Positions 52,434-61,498 of a DNA stretch of 64,000 nucleotides are shown piece by piece. The DNA is from Tsuneonella mangrovi (lineage in GTDB: Bacteria > Pseudomonadota > Alphaproteobacteria > Sphingomonadales > Sphingomonadaceae): positions 62,001 through 126,000 of the forward strand of contig NZ_CP022889.1 of assembly GCF_002269345.1 (NCBI RefSeq), given 5' to 3'. The first letter of the stretch is position 1; each line of letters starts with the position of its first letter. A program made the translations under genes and the position numbers. The notes beneath the pieces were generated by a model. That model had not been told where the DNA came from. It searched no databases and saw nothing but the letters and a program-made list of their open reading frames with translations.

Positions 52434-53620
52434 GCGAACCTGAAACGATTATCCGCGTAGCTGCGCGCGGCGACGGCGTGACCGCGAACGGTCGGCATGT
52501 GCCGTTTGCCGCACCGGGCGACATTGTATTGCCCGATGGTTCGGTGCAGCCGGGGCCGCATCACGCCAACCCGCCGTGCCGCCATTTCGGACGCTGCGGC
52601 GGATGCCAGTTGCAACACCTCGACGAAGAGGCGCTCGCCGATTTCGTCCGCGACCGCGTGCTTCACGCCGCGCGCGGGCAGGGTATCGAACCGCAAGTGC
52701 TCGCCCCGGTGCATCTCTCGCCGCCCCGCAGCCGCCGCAGGGCCAGCCTGTTGGCAATTAACGGCGGCGGCAAGCCGCTGATCGGGTTTCGCGAAGGTGG
52801 ATCGCACAAGGTCGTCGGCCTTGCCGAATGCCATGTGCTGCACCCTGAATTGTTCGCGTTGCTTGAACCGCTCCGCACGCTGCTGACAACGCTGGGTAAA
52901 CGCTACGCGGTCGAAATAGAGCTGACCCTGGCCGACCAGGGGATCGATTGCGGCTTGAAGAACTTCGCGATGGAAGGGCTCGAAGCGACCGAAGCGACGC
53001 TCGGCTTCGCGCGCGAATACGGGCTGGCGCGGCTGTCAGTCGATTTGGGCTTCGGCGCGGAGAGTGTTTGGGAACCCGAGCCGGTTACCGTGACACTGGG
53101 CGAAGTGCCAATTGCGCTGCCCTCGGGCGCATTCCTGCAGGCCACCGCCGATGGCGAAGCGGCGCTGTCCTCCGCCGCGCGCGAGTGGCTCGGCGCGTGC
53201 AGCCATGCGGCCGACTTGTTCTCCGGTCTCGGGACATTTGCATTCGGCATCGGCACGCAGGTTTCCGCGTACGAGGCCGCGCGCGACGCGCATCTGGCAT
53301 GCCGCGCGGCGGCGAGCAGGGCGCGTAGGCCCGTAACGGCGATCCACCGCGACCTGTTCCGCAACCCGCTGAGGCCTGACGAACTGGCGAGCTTCGACGG
53401 CGTCCTGCTCGATCCGCCACGGGCCGGTGCGCGCGAGCAAGTGGCACAGATCGCCGCAAGCGAGGTCGGTCGTGTGGCCTACATCAGCTGCAATCCTGCG
53501 AGCTGGGCGAAGGATGCCGCGAAATTGGTCGAAGCGGGGTTCAGGCTGGCCGAACTGCGCCCCGTCGGCCAGTTCCGGTGGTCGACGCACGTCGAACTGG
53601 CCAGCCTGTTCCTGCGCTAG
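52430..53620 (+). CDS. 23S rRNA/tRNA m5U methyltransferase (RlmC/RlmD/TrmA-like)
   Basis: A 396-residue RumA-type methyltransferase starting at GTG 52430. The 4Fe-4S ligands are CRHFGRCGGC plus the later C in AECHVL. The SAM region is HAADLFSGLGTFAFGIG, motif IV is FDGVLLDPPRAGAREQV and the catalytic nucleophile is C354 in VAYISCNPASW. The N-terminal TRAM-like part is reduced. Which rRNA or tRNA uridine it methylates cannot be decided. It converges with the XrtA hydrolase gene; the stops overlap as CTAG. Confidence 0.9.
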   Translation: MSEPETIIRVAARGDGVTANGRHVPFAAPGDIVLPDGSVQPGPHHANPPCRHFGRCGGCQLQHLDEEALADFVRDRVLHAARGQGIEPQVLAPVHLSPPRSRRRASLLAINGGGKPLIGFREGGSHKVVGLAECHVLHPELFALLEPLRTLLTTLGKRYAVEIELTLADQGIDCGLKNFAMEGLEATEATLGFAREYGLARLSVDLGFGAESVWEPEPVTVTLGEVPIALPSGAFLQATADGEAALSSAAREWLGACSHAADLFSGLGTFAFGIGTQVSAYEAARDAHLACRAAASRARRPVTAIHRDLFRNPLRPDELASFDGVLLDPPRAGAREQVAQIAASEVGRVAYISCNPASWAKDAAKLVEAGFRLAELRPVGQFRWSTHVELASLFLR

Positions 53621-54390
53621 CCTTTGAGCGCGGCGATGATCTGTTGGTCGAGGAATTCGCGCGCGCGCGGCTCGACCCATGCGTGGGTGGCCCGATCGCA
53701 GCGGGCAATGCGCGGATCGTCGCGATCCCAGCTTTCGGCAAAGGCCTGCGCGGTGCGGTCGGAAGTCGCAAGGAGGATTTGCACCGGGCCGTCGTACTCG
53801 GCCAGACCAGCGGCCATTTCTCCCGCCAGCGTGGTAGGCGCCGACTTGGCCTTGCTCGCCTGGCGGAGCCCCTTGGCCAGTTTTCCGAGGTTCACACCGC
53901 CTGTAACAAGCCGCAATATTTCCTTGGGATCCTTGAGTTTTTCCATATAGCGCGCGCGAACCGCGGATGGGGGAGGCGTGTCGTCCGCATCATCGATGGT
54001 CCACGGATTGGAGAGGATCAGCGCATCGCACCCCGCGCCGCTTGCCAGCATCAGCGCGCTGGCCGCATCGCAATTGCCGAAGCCCACCACCCGATCGACC
54101 GTCGGGGCGATGGCCTTGAATGCCGCCAGCGCCGCTTCGATATCGCGCTTGCTGCGCCGGAAGCCGCGATTTTCGCCGCCACTGTCACCCACACCGCGCC
54201 GGTCGAAACGGAACACGGGAAAGCCCGCTGCGGCTATCCGCGCGGCCAGTGCCGCCTGCCCGCTGAATGCACCCGAGCGGACTTCGTTGCCACCGGTCAC
54301 GAGCAGTAGCCCGGTGGTGCCCTTGGCTGCATCGAGCGTGCCCGCGAGCATCGAATCGACGCACTCGAAGGTCATGTGCAGCCGGGTCAT
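53617..54390 (-). CDS. Exosortase A system-associated hydrolase 1
   Basis: A 257-residue alpha/beta-hydrolase of the XrtA accessory set. Landmarks are GLLLVTGGNEVRSGAFSGQA (oxyanion strand with the typical GGPQ-like GGNE), FPVFRFDRRGVGDSGGENRG, VGFGNCDAASALMLASGA and a C-terminal HAWVE. In GNCDAAS the usual nucleophile Ser is replaced by Cys or Asp, which is common in this group. Start overlaps the hydrolase 2 stop (ATGA). Its role in EPS or PEP-CTERM protein processing is not known experimentally here. Confidence 0.85.
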   Translation of the reverse strand: MTRLHMTFECVDSMLAGTLDAAKGTTGLLLVTGGNEVRSGAFSGQAALAARIAAAGFPVFRFDRRGVGDSGGENRGFRRSKRDIEAALAAFKAIAPTVDRVVGFGNCDAASALMLASGAGCDALILSNPWTIDDADDTPPPSAVRARYMEKLKDPKEILRLVTGGVNLGKLAKGLRQASKAKSAPTTLAGEMAAGLAEYDGPVQILLATSDRTAQAFAESWDRDDPRIARCDRATHAWVEPRAREFLDQQIIAALKG

Positions 54391-55076
54391 TGTTCGTCAC
54401 CCATGCCGATGGCGAGGATCGCCGCAAGGGCGTCGGCTTGCTCGGGATCTTCGTCGGGCTCGGCGCGCAACCACAGGCCGGGCCCGCCGAGATCGGACTG
54501 CGCGATGGCCGCGAGTTGGCTTGATGGTTCGGCCGTTTCGAGCTCGCGAAACATCGCTGCGCCGAGCTTCCACCCGGCCAGTTCGATGCCCTGTTCGCGA
54601 CCGATCGCCTGCAGGTCCTCGGTTTTCTCAGGCCTTCCCGCTTCCTTCGAAGCGATTGTCCGCGCACGCAGCATCGCTCGCAACGCCTGTCTGCCGCCTG
54701 TCGGTGCCCATGCCCATCCGGGCAAATCTGCCGGAGCGAGGACCGCGCCCGCGCGCGCCGTCAGGAGATGGGTTGCTTTGAAATGCTTTGCCGCCGCTGC
54801 TGTCGCCTTGCGCCAATCGGCAACGGTCTGGCTATCGAGCTGCGCGGTGCTCTCGTTGCAACCCGGCAGGTCGGGCAGGATCGTATCGATCTCCGACATG
54901 TCGAGGCGGCGCATGACTTCGGCGGTCTGGCGGCGCAGCTTGTTCGCTTCGTCGAACCATGCGGGCAGGACCAGCAGCCGCCGCTCGCGCCCGCGATCGA
55001 ACGCCATCGCCATTTCGGTGTGCTCGCTGTCGCCCTCGAGCGGGCAAGGCCAGCTGACGAGAGTGAACGGTGTCAC
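54387..55076 (-). CDS. Exosortase A system-associated hydrolase 2-like protein
   Basis: A 229-residue protein starting at GTG 55076, overlapping the ACP stop (GTGA). The segment LLVLPAWFDEANKLRRQTAEV followed by DTILPDLPGCNES corresponds to the N-terminal strand and loop of XrtA hydrolase 2, where PFxEExNKxRR is usual. The remainder is divergent, with no clear nucleophile elbow (HLLTARAGAVLA), so it may be catalytically inactive. Placement between the ACP and hydrolase 1 supports the family call more than the sequence alone. Confidence 0.75.
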   Translation of the reverse strand: MTPFTLVSWPCPLEGDSEHTEMAMAFDRGRERRLLVLPAWFDEANKLRRQTAEVMRRLDMSEIDTILPDLPGCNESTAQLDSQTVADWRKATAAAAKHFKATHLLTARAGAVLAPADLPGWAWAPTGGRQALRAMLRARTIASKEAGRPEKTEDLQAIGREQGIELAGWKLGAAMFRELETAEPSSQLAAIAQSDLGGPGLWLRAEPDEDPEQADALAAILAIGMGDEQ

Positions 55077-55363
55077 GCTTCGCCGGCTTTGGCCTCGGCA
55101 AAGGCGAGCAGCCCGCCGTAGGTTTCGAGCATTTCGCCATCGACATCGTCGTCGTCGATCATGATATCGAGCCGGTCCTCCATCTCGGTGAGGAGGCCTG
55201 CAACAGCCATCGAATCGAGCTCGGGCAAATGGCCGAACAGGCCGCTGTCGGCGTCGAATTCGGCGACTTGGGCAGCATCGAGCCCCAGGACATCGGCAAG
55301 GATCGAACGCAGCTGCGTATCGATCGCGCTGCGAACCTGTGCCGGATTGTGCTCGTCAGACAT
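55073..55363 (-). CDS. Acyl carrier protein of the XrtA cluster
   Basis: A 96-residue ACP. The phosphopantetheine serine is in LPELDSMAVAGLLTEMED. The protein is strongly acidic (DDDDVDGEMLETYGG), as expected. It probably carries an acyl group activated by the ligase at 56.4 kb for use by the FemAB-like acetyltransferase or the hydrolases. Start lies 33 bases after the FemAB-like gene on the minus strand. Confidence 0.9.
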   Translation of the reverse strand: MSDEHNPAQVRSAIDTQLRSILADVLGLDAAQVAEFDADSGLFGHLPELDSMAVAGLLTEMEDRLDIMIDDDDVDGEMLETYGGLLAFAEAKAGEA

Positions 55364-55396
55364 TCAGAATTGCCCCTTAACCAAACGCGCGCCGCC

Positions 55397-56383
55397 CTAG
55401 CTTTGGCGGACACCCGGCGCAAGTTCGAGAACCTTTCGCTTGGCAAAGGGCAACCATGCCTTGGGCTGGGCGGGGTCGAGGCAATCGAGCATGAAGCGCG
55501 GGCGGACCGCTTCCATCCAATCCGCCTTGTAGCGGTCGTTACCGGTTCCGAAATCGATCCAGTCGACCCTGTCGAGGTCGATCGCGCGTTCAAACAATGC
55601 CGCGCTTAGCGTGGTCCCGGCGGATAGTGGCTTCATGCTTTCGAGGTGCGCCAGCTTATGAATGTAGGCGACGCCGTTTTCGACGGTCCAGAATTGGGCC
55701 GCAACCGGTTGTCCTTCGTGGCGCGCGATGCCGAGCCGGATGCGGCCTGCAGCACCTTCATCTTCGGCGAAGCGGCGCAGCAAGGCCGGATCGCCTTCCT
55801 CGGGCTTCCAGCTTTCGGCGTAGATGTCTTCATAGGCGTGCCAGGCGTCGGGATCGAACCGGTCGAGGATTTCGACCTCGACCTTCTTGGCCTTGCGCTT
55901 GAGGGTTGTCCGCATCTTGCCCGGACGAGCGGCCCAATATTCGGCAAAGCTGCGCCCGCCGACTTCGAGCACGTGGTTGTGATCGCACTGGGTCCGTGAA
56001 ACGGACCACCGAGCAGCGCGGAAGGCGGTTTCGAGCCGGGTGGCCGATCCGTCTTCGTCGGGAACCGGCCATAGCGTCACGCGGTGGCTGCGCGTCTTGA
56101 GGTCGCGGGCGATTTCGGCGAGCAGGCGCTCTCCGTCAGGGCTATCGGCGGCCAGCTGGCGCCAAGTGAACGAATACCAGTTGCGCAGCGGTTCGAGCCG
56201 CCCGTTCGCCTCGGTCAGCGCGAGCGCGGCCATGTCGCTGCCATCCTGCGCCAGCGCGACAAGCGGGCGCTTCCCTGCATTGGCCAGCAACGCGAACCAT
56301 TCGGGCCGGTCGAAGGGGCCCACTTGGTTTGCGCGTGTCCCTTGCAAGACGTTAACCGTGTCGTGATAGCTGGCAGCGATCAC
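55397..56383 (-). CDS. FemAB/GNAT-like protein of the XrtA system
   Basis: About 328 residues of the FemAB/BioF2 acetyltransferase-like type: FDRPEWFALLANAGKRPLVA at the N-terminus, SFAEYWAARPGKMRTTLKRK in the middle (a typical peptidoglycan- or sugar-modifying GNAT signature) and AAQFWTVENGVAYIHKLAH with DFGTGNDRYKADW at the end. GTG 56383 is chosen because AAGGGGA lies nine bases upstream. The ATG at 56410 would overlap the start codon of the divergent ligase gene and has no suitable ribosome-binding site. Likely acyl transfer to an EPS precursor. Confidence 0.82.
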   Translation of the reverse strand: MIAASYHDTVNVLQGTRANQVGPFDRPEWFALLANAGKRPLVALAQDGSDMAALALTEANGRLEPLRNWYSFTWRQLAADSPDGERLLAEIARDLKTRSHRVTLWPVPDEDGSATRLETAFRAARWSVSRTQCDHNHVLEVGGRSFAEYWAARPGKMRTTLKRKAKKVEVEILDRFDPDAWHAYEDIYAESWKPEEGDPALLRRFAEDEGAAGRIRLGIARHEGQPVAAQFWTVENGVAYIHKLAHLESMKPLSAGTTLSAALFERAIDLDRVDWIDFGTGNDRYKADWMEAVRPRFMLDCLDPAQPKAWLPFAKRKVLELAPGVRQS

Positions 56384-56408
56384 AGCGTTTGTTCCCCTTG
56401 GAGTACTC

Positions 56409-57923
56409 ATGCCTTCTGCGCTCGATTCGCGACCCCGGCCGCTCGATCACCTCGCTGAGCGCGGTGAAGCGAATGCGTCGGCGCTGGTCTTGCGCGACCG
56501 CGTGCTTAACCATCAGGACTTAAGAACCCGTGTCGGCCAGTTGGCTGCATGGTTGCTCGAGCACGCCAGCAAGGGCGACCGGGTGGCGAGCTGGGCCGCC
56601 AAGGGCGAAGCAACCTGCCTCTTGCCGCTGGCCTGTGCGCGGGCCGGGATCGTCCACGTGCCGATCAATCCGCTGCTAAAGCGAATGCAGGTCGCGCATA
56701 TCCTTTCCGACAGCGGCGCGGTGATGCTGATCGCCAACAATGCGCGGCTGAAGGGACTCGAGCATGGCGACGTTCCTTCGGGATGCGCGGTCGGTGCTGA
56801 AGAAGATCTATGGGCGCAGGTCGATGAATGCGAACCGCTCGGCCCGTCGGACCACGATCCGGAGGAATTGGCGGCGATCCTCTACACATCCGGTTCGACC
56901 GGGCGACCCAAGGGCGTGATGCTGAGCCACACCAACATGTGGCTCGGTGCGGTCAGCGTCGCGAGCTATCTCGGGATCGAACCTGACGATGTAGTGCTGG
57001 CGGTGCAGCCGCTCAGCTTCGATTACGGCCAGAACCAGCTGCTTTCGACATGGTACGCTGGAGGCAGCGTGGTGCCGCTCGATTACCTCCTTCCGCGCGA
57101 CGTGACCAAGGCCTGCGCGAAGCATGGCGTGACCACGCTGGCGTGCGTACCGCCGCTGTGGGTCCAGCTGACCGAGATCGAGTGGCCCCAAGAGGCAGTC
57201 GCGTCGATGCGGCGGCTGACCAACACCGGCGGTGCCTTGACGGTCGGCCTGGTGAAGGATCTGCGCCGCATCTTCCCGGATGCGCGCCTGTTCCCGATGT
57301 ACGGGCTGACCGAAGCGTTTCGTTCAACCTATCTCGATCCTTCGCTTGTCGACAGTCATCCGACATCGATCGGCAAGGCGATCCCGTTTGCGGAAATCCT
57401 TGTGATCGATGACCAGGGCAACGTTGCTGCACCGGATGAGGAAGGCGAACTGGTCCACTGTGGCCCGCTGGTCGCGCACGGTTACTGGCAGGATGCCGAA
57501 CGCACCGCGGAACGCTTTAAACCAGCTCCTGCAGCCTCGACCTATGGCGGCACGGCTGTGTGGTCGGGCGACCGGGTCAGGCGCGATGCACAAGGGCTGC
57601 TCCATTTTGTCGGGCGGCGCGATTCGATGATCAAGAGCGCGGGCAACCGCATCAGTCCGCAGGAAGTCGAAGACGCGGCGATCGCGACCGGGCTGGTTGT
57701 CGAGGCGGTGGCGGTGGGTAAACCCGATCCCAAGCTCGGCCATGCGGTGTGCCTCGCGGTGCGTCCGGCGGAAGGGTATTCCGAAGAGGCGTTGAAGAAG
57801 GCGTTGGCGCAGGCATTGCCGAATTTCATGCAGCCGCGGTTCTATCGTGCTTATGATGCAATTCCACGCAACCCGAATGGCAAGCTCGATCGCAATGCCA
57901 TCACGCAGGAGTTCGCCCGGTGA
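56409..57923 (+). CDS. Acyl-CoA ligase (AMP-forming), exosortase A system-associated
   Basis: A 504-residue ANL-superfamily enzyme. The P-loop is ILYTSGSTGRPKGVMLSH, the A5 motif FPMYGLTEAFRSTY and the A8 hinge GRRDSMIKSAGNRISPQEVE, with the C-terminal lysine in NPNGKLDR. It activates a carboxylic acid, presumably loading the ACP encoded in the opposite arm. GGAG lies seven bases before the ATG. First gene of the plus arm; the next gene starts within its stop (GTGA). Confidence 0.92.
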   Translation: MPSALDSRPRPLDHLAERGEANASALVLRDRVLNHQDLRTRVGQLAAWLLEHASKGDRVASWAAKGEATCLLPLACARAGIVHVPINPLLKRMQVAHILSDSGAVMLIANNARLKGLEHGDVPSGCAVGAEEDLWAQVDECEPLGPSDHDPEELAAILYTSGSTGRPKGVMLSHTNMWLGAVSVASYLGIEPDDVVLAVQPLSFDYGQNQLLSTWYAGGSVVPLDYLLPRDVTKACAKHGVTTLACVPPLWVQLTEIEWPQEAVASMRRLTNTGGALTVGLVKDLRRIFPDARLFPMYGLTEAFRSTYLDPSLVDSHPTSIGKAIPFAEILVIDDQGNVAAPDEEGELVHCGPLVAHGYWQDAERTAERFKPAPAASTYGGTAVWSGDRVRRDAQGLLHFVGRRDSMIKSAGNRISPQEVEDAAIATGLVVEAVAVGKPDPKLGHAVCLAVRPAEGYSEEALKKALAQALPNFMQPRFYRAYDAIPRNPNGKLDRNAITQEFAR

Positions 57924-59146
57924 AGCCGCTTGGACCGATCCCTGACGGTTACACAGCGATCGATGGCGAACTGGCCGTTGGCGGTATTGCCGCGAGCGAA
58001 CTCGTCGATGAAGCAGGTGGCACCCCGCTGTTCGTTTATTCGCGCGAACTGCTCGATCGCCGCATGGCCGAACTGCGCTCCGCAATGCCCGAGCGACTTG
58101 CGATCCACTACGCGGTGAAGGCGAACCCGTTCGGGCCGGTGCTCGAACATATGGCCGGGCTGGTCGACGGGTTCGACATTGCGTCGGGCGGCGAGCTGGC
58201 GATGGTAACCAAAGCCGGGATCGATCCGACGCTGGTCAGTTTTGCCGGCCCAGGCAAGCGAGACGAGGAGCTTGAAGCGGCGATCTCCGCCGGGGTAACG
58301 CTCAACTGCGAGTCCGAAAGCGAAGCGCACCGCGCAATCGCCATTGCCGAGCGCTTGGGTGTGACGCCGCGTCTGGCGATCCGGGTCAATCCCGACTTCG
58401 AACTACGCGGATCGGGCATGAAGATGGGTGGCGGTGCCAAGCCGTTCGGCCTTGACGCCGAGCGCGTTCCTGCGTTGGCAAAGGAAATCATCGCTGCCGG
58501 AGCCGACTGGCGCGGCCTGCACATCTTCACCGGCAGCCAGGCACTGGACGCTGAAGCGATTGCCGAAACGCAGGGCAACGTGCTCGACCTTGCAGCAAAG
58601 CTCGCGAAGGAAATCGGCGCTGCACTGCCCAAGCTCAACATGGGCGGCGGCCTCGGGATTCCCTATTTTGCCAACGATGTGCCGGTCGACCTTGATCTCG
58701 TGGGTGAACGTTTGGCGGCGCGTTTTGCCGAACTACCTGATTCGCTTGTGGAAACCCGACTATGTATCGAGCTTGGCCGGTTCCTTGTCGGCGAGGCGGG
58801 GGTCTATTTGTGCCGGGTAGTCGACCGTAAGGTCAGTCACGGCGAGACTTACCTGATCACCGACGGCGGACTGCATCACCAGCTCGCCGCATCGGGCAAC
58901 TTCGGGACAGTCGTGCGACGAAATTACCCCGTTGCGATCGCCAGCCACTTCGATGCCGAGGGCAGCGAAGAAGTGCACGTTGTCGGGTGCCTTTGCACCC
59001 CGCTCGACCGGCTGGCCGACAAGGCGATGTTGCCCCGCGCCGAAGTGGGCGATCTGGTGGCGGTATTCTGTGCCGGTGCATACGGCGCGAGCGCGAGCCC
59101 GGCGATGTTCCTCGGGCAAGGTCCGGCGCGCGAAATCCTCGTTTAA
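57920..59146 (+). CDS. PLP-dependent decarboxylase, exosortase A system-associated
   Basis: A 408-residue fold-type III (alanine racemase/ornithine decarboxylase-like) enzyme starting at GTG 57920. The PLP lysine is in IHYAVKANPFGPVLEHMA; FDIASGGELAMVTKAG, MGGGLGIPYF (phosphate loop) and CIELGRFLVGEAGVYLC are typical. The C-terminal cysteine motif reads VGCLCTPLDRLADKA. It is close to diaminopimelate decarboxylase, but this lineage is found with XrtA clusters and its amino-acid substrate is unknown. Confidence 0.92.
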   Translation: MKPLGPIPDGYTAIDGELAVGGIAASELVDEAGGTPLFVYSRELLDRRMAELRSAMPERLAIHYAVKANPFGPVLEHMAGLVDGFDIASGGELAMVTKAGIDPTLVSFAGPGKRDEELEAAISAGVTLNCESESEAHRAIAIAERLGVTPRLAIRVNPDFELRGSGMKMGGGAKPFGLDAERVPALAKEIIAAGADWRGLHIFTGSQALDAEAIAETQGNVLDLAAKLAKEIGAALPKLNMGGGLGIPYFANDVPVDLDLVGERLAARFAELPDSLVETRLCIELGRFLVGEAGVYLCRVVDRKVSHGETYLITDGGLHHQLAASGNFGTVVRRNYPVAIASHFDAEGSEEVHVVGCLCTPLDRLADKAMLPRAEVGDLVAVFCAGAYGASASPAMFLGQGPAREILV

Positions 59147-59244
59147 CCATTGCTTTAAGGCTGTCCCGCGTTGGGACTGCCATCAACGAGGCAACTTCTG
59201 CCTAACGGTATATTCACCAATTTCCGCGACATGACAGCTTGATA

Positions 59245-59297
59245 CCGCAGGTGCGGGGGATCCGGGTCGCGCCCGGCCACCGCGCGCACGCCTGCGG
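59245..59297 (+). promoter_or_regulatory. Stable nested hairpin in the leader of the EPS export operon
   Basis: CCGCAGG (59245-59251) pairs with CCTGCGG (59291-59297) and the inner CCGGG (59262-59266) pairs with CCCGG (59272-59276). TGCG/CGCA extends the outer stem. The structure ends 21 bases before the export lipoprotein start. It could be an attenuator, mRNA stabiliser or protein-binding site. A weak hairpin GTCCC/GGGAC at 59163-59177 after the decarboxylase gene may end the previous transcript. Confidence 0.45.
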
Positions 59298-59318
59298 ACT
59301 GCTCAAGGATGTACATCG

Positions 59319-59963
59319 ATGTCGAAGTCTCGAATGCCCGCAATCCTTGCCAGCTGCGCTGTCGCGTCGCTGGCCCTGGCCGGTTGTGCCACGACCAACG
59401 CAGGCCAGCTTCCACCCGCTTCGTTCGTCGCGATGCAGGAAGGGCCGGGCGAGGATTACGTGATCGGGCCGCTCGACGAATTGACGATCAATGTCTGGCG
59501 CAATCCCGAGCTCAGCGCGCAAAACATCCAGGTCCGTCCCGATGGCCGGATCACCACTCCGCTGGTCAACGACATGCCGGCGGTGGGCAAGACCCCGGCA
59601 ATGCTGGCGCAGGACATTCGCCTGCAACTGTCGCAATACGTCCAGGACCCGCTGGTCAGTGTGATCGTCACGAAGTTCGCGGGCACATTCAGCCAGCAGA
59701 TCCGCGTGATCGGCGCGACCGAGAAGCCGGCCAGCATTCCCTATCGCGCGAACATGACAGTGCTCGACGCGATGATCGCGGTCGGCGGCCTCAGTGAATA
59801 CGCGGCGGGCAACAAGGCCAAGCTGGTCCGGTTCGACAAGCAGACCGGCAAACAGCGCGAATACAAGCTGCACCTGGGTGACCTGCTCAAGAAGGGCGAC
59901 ACCAAGGCCAACGTGATGCTCCAGCCGGGCGATGTGATCATCATCCCCGAAAGCATGTTCTGA
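59319..59963 (+). CDS. XrtA-type polysaccharide export lipoprotein (Wza/EpsE-like)
   Basis: A 214-residue outer-membrane auxiliary protein. The signal peptide ends at the lipobox LAGC (C23). The polysaccharide export domain starts at GEDYVIGPLDELTINVWRNP and is followed by QNIQVRPDGRITTPLVND and a SLBB repeat (FSQQIRVIGATEKPASIPYR). Expected to form the translocation channel for capsule or EPS with the chain-length determinant. The C-terminus ends MLQPGDVIIIPESMF, the usual last strand without the extra helix of E. coli Wza. Confidence 0.93.
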   Translation: MSKSRMPAILASCAVASLALAGCATTNAGQLPPASFVAMQEGPGEDYVIGPLDELTINVWRNPELSAQNIQVRPDGRITTPLVNDMPAVGKTPAMLAQDIRLQLSQYVQDPLVSVIVTKFAGTFSQQIRVIGATEKPASIPYRANMTVLDAMIAVGGLSEYAAGNKAKLVRFDKQTGKQREYKLHLGDLLKKGDTKANVMLQPGDVIIIPESMF

Positions 59964-59982
59964 CGAAGGGTCGGCAAGCCAG

Positions 59983-61488
59983 ATGAACGAAGTCTTCGAA
60001 GAACTCCGGGCAGCGGCCTACTCCGCCTGGCACCGCAAGTGGCTGGTGCTGGCGGTAGCGTGGGGCGTGTGCGTGCTGGGCTGGATGGCCGTGGCGATGG
60101 TGCCCAACAAGTACGAATCTAGCGCGCGGATCTACGTCCAGCTCGACGACGTTCTGACCGACCAGCTCAACATCGCCAACGGCGGCAAGGACCAGATTGC
60201 CCGTGTCCGGCAGACCTTGGCAAGCGCGGTGAACCTCGAAAAGGTCATTCGCGGGACAGGGCTGGGTAACGGCATCGTCTCGCAGGAGCAGATGGACCGG
60301 GCGGTCAAGTCGCTGGCTCAAGACGTCAAGATCGTTAGCCAGGAAGACAACCTGTTCACGATATCCGCCGATGTGGGCAAAGGCAGCCTGTCGGATGCCG
60401 ACAACGCAAAGCTCAGTCGCGACGTCGTCCAGAAGCTGATCGACATCTTCCGCGAAGAAAATATCGCCGGCAACCGCGGCGAAGTGGCCGACACGTTGGT
60501 GTTCCTCGACCAGCAGCTCGACCAGCGCAAGAACGATCTCGATGCAGCCGAGCAGAAGCTTTCCAAGTTCGAGGCCGAACACCCTGAACTGATCGGTGGA
60601 AGCACGGCGATTTCGGGGCGCATCGCCGCCACGCAAGACCAGTTGCGCGGGGTCGACGCGGATCTCGCCGCAGCGCAGAGTTCGCTTGCCGCGATCACTG
60701 GCCAGCTCGCCTCGACGCCGCGAACTCTCGCGATCGGGGCCGACGGTAGCGGCAGCGCACTGGCACAGGCGCAAGGACAGCTTGCCGCGATGCAGGCGCG
60801 CGGCCTGACCGACAGTCATCCCGACGTGATCGCGATGAAGAAGCAGATCGCGCTGCTCCAGCGCGCGGGCGGCGGCGCTGCGGGCGGGATACCGAACCCG
60901 GCCTATTCATCGCTGGTTGCGACCAAGGCCGAGCGCGAAGCGAACGTCCAGGCGCTCTTGTCGCGAAAGGTCGCTTTGCAATCCGACCTCTCGAAGTCGC
61001 TGGCAGATCAGTCGACCGAGCCGACGGTTTCGGCCGAGGCCAACCGGATCAGCCGCGATTACGACGTGCTCAAGAAGCAATACGATAGCCTCTTGCAGGA
61101 CCGCGAGGAAATGCGCCTGCGCGGCCAGGTCGAAAGCGAACGAGCGAGCTTCAAGTTCGACGTGGTCGATCCGCCTACAATGCCGCTCAAGCCCGCTTCG
61201 CCAAACCGTCCGCTGCTGCTCTTCGGCGTGCTGATCGTCGGGTTGGGCGCAGGCGTCGGTGCCGCATTCGCGCTCGGCCAGCTTCGGTCGACCTTTGCCA
61301 CCGCAAACGGGCTCGAACGCGGGTTGGACCTGCCTGTGATCGGGACGATTTCCGAGAGTTTGAGCGAGGGCGCAAAGCTATTGAACGCCAAGCGGATGAA
61401 GCTCTTTTACGCCGGGAGCGGATCGCTGTTCGGCCTGTTCTTGGTGCTGCTGACGGTCGAATTCGTCCAGCGCGGCATGGTGGCGTGA
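59983..61488 (+). CDS. XrtA system polysaccharide chain-length determinant (Wzz-like)
   Basis: A 501-residue inner-membrane protein. The first membrane helix is at about residues 19-40 (WLVLAVAWGVCVLGWMAVAM), followed by the Wzz domain (NKYESSARIYVQLDDVLTDQ), a long periplasmic coiled coil (residues about 170-400, e.g. LDQRKNDLDAAEQKLSKFEA), and two helices at about 405-430 and 468-492. It lacks a fused kinase domain, which is supplied by the next gene as in XrtA clusters. It controls polymer length and couples synthesis to export. Confidence 0.93.
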   Translation: MNEVFEELRAAAYSAWHRKWLVLAVAWGVCVLGWMAVAMVPNKYESSARIYVQLDDVLTDQLNIANGGKDQIARVRQTLASAVNLEKVIRGTGLGNGIVSQEQMDRAVKSLAQDVKIVSQEDNLFTISADVGKGSLSDADNAKLSRDVVQKLIDIFREENIAGNRGEVADTLVFLDQQLDQRKNDLDAAEQKLSKFEAEHPELIGGSTAISGRIAATQDQLRGVDADLAAAQSSLAAITGQLASTPRTLAIGADGSGSALAQAQGQLAAMQARGLTDSHPDVIAMKKQIALLQRAGGGAAGGIPNPAYSSLVATKAEREANVQALLSRKVALQSDLSKSLADQSTEPTVSAEANRISRDYDVLKKQYDSLLQDREEMRLRGQVESERASFKFDVVDPPTMPLKPASPNRPLLLFGVLIVGLGAGVGAAFALGQLRSTFATANGLERGLDLPVIGTISESLSEGAKLLNAKRMKLFYAGSGSLFGLFLVLLTVEFVQRGMVA

Positions 61489-61498
61489 GGAGATTGCG

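Noticed and set aside
54387-55076. Call as a fully active alpha/beta hydrolase
   Set aside because: Only the N-terminal XrtA hydrolase-2 motif is recognisable; no nucleophile elbow or catalytic triad could be pointed to.
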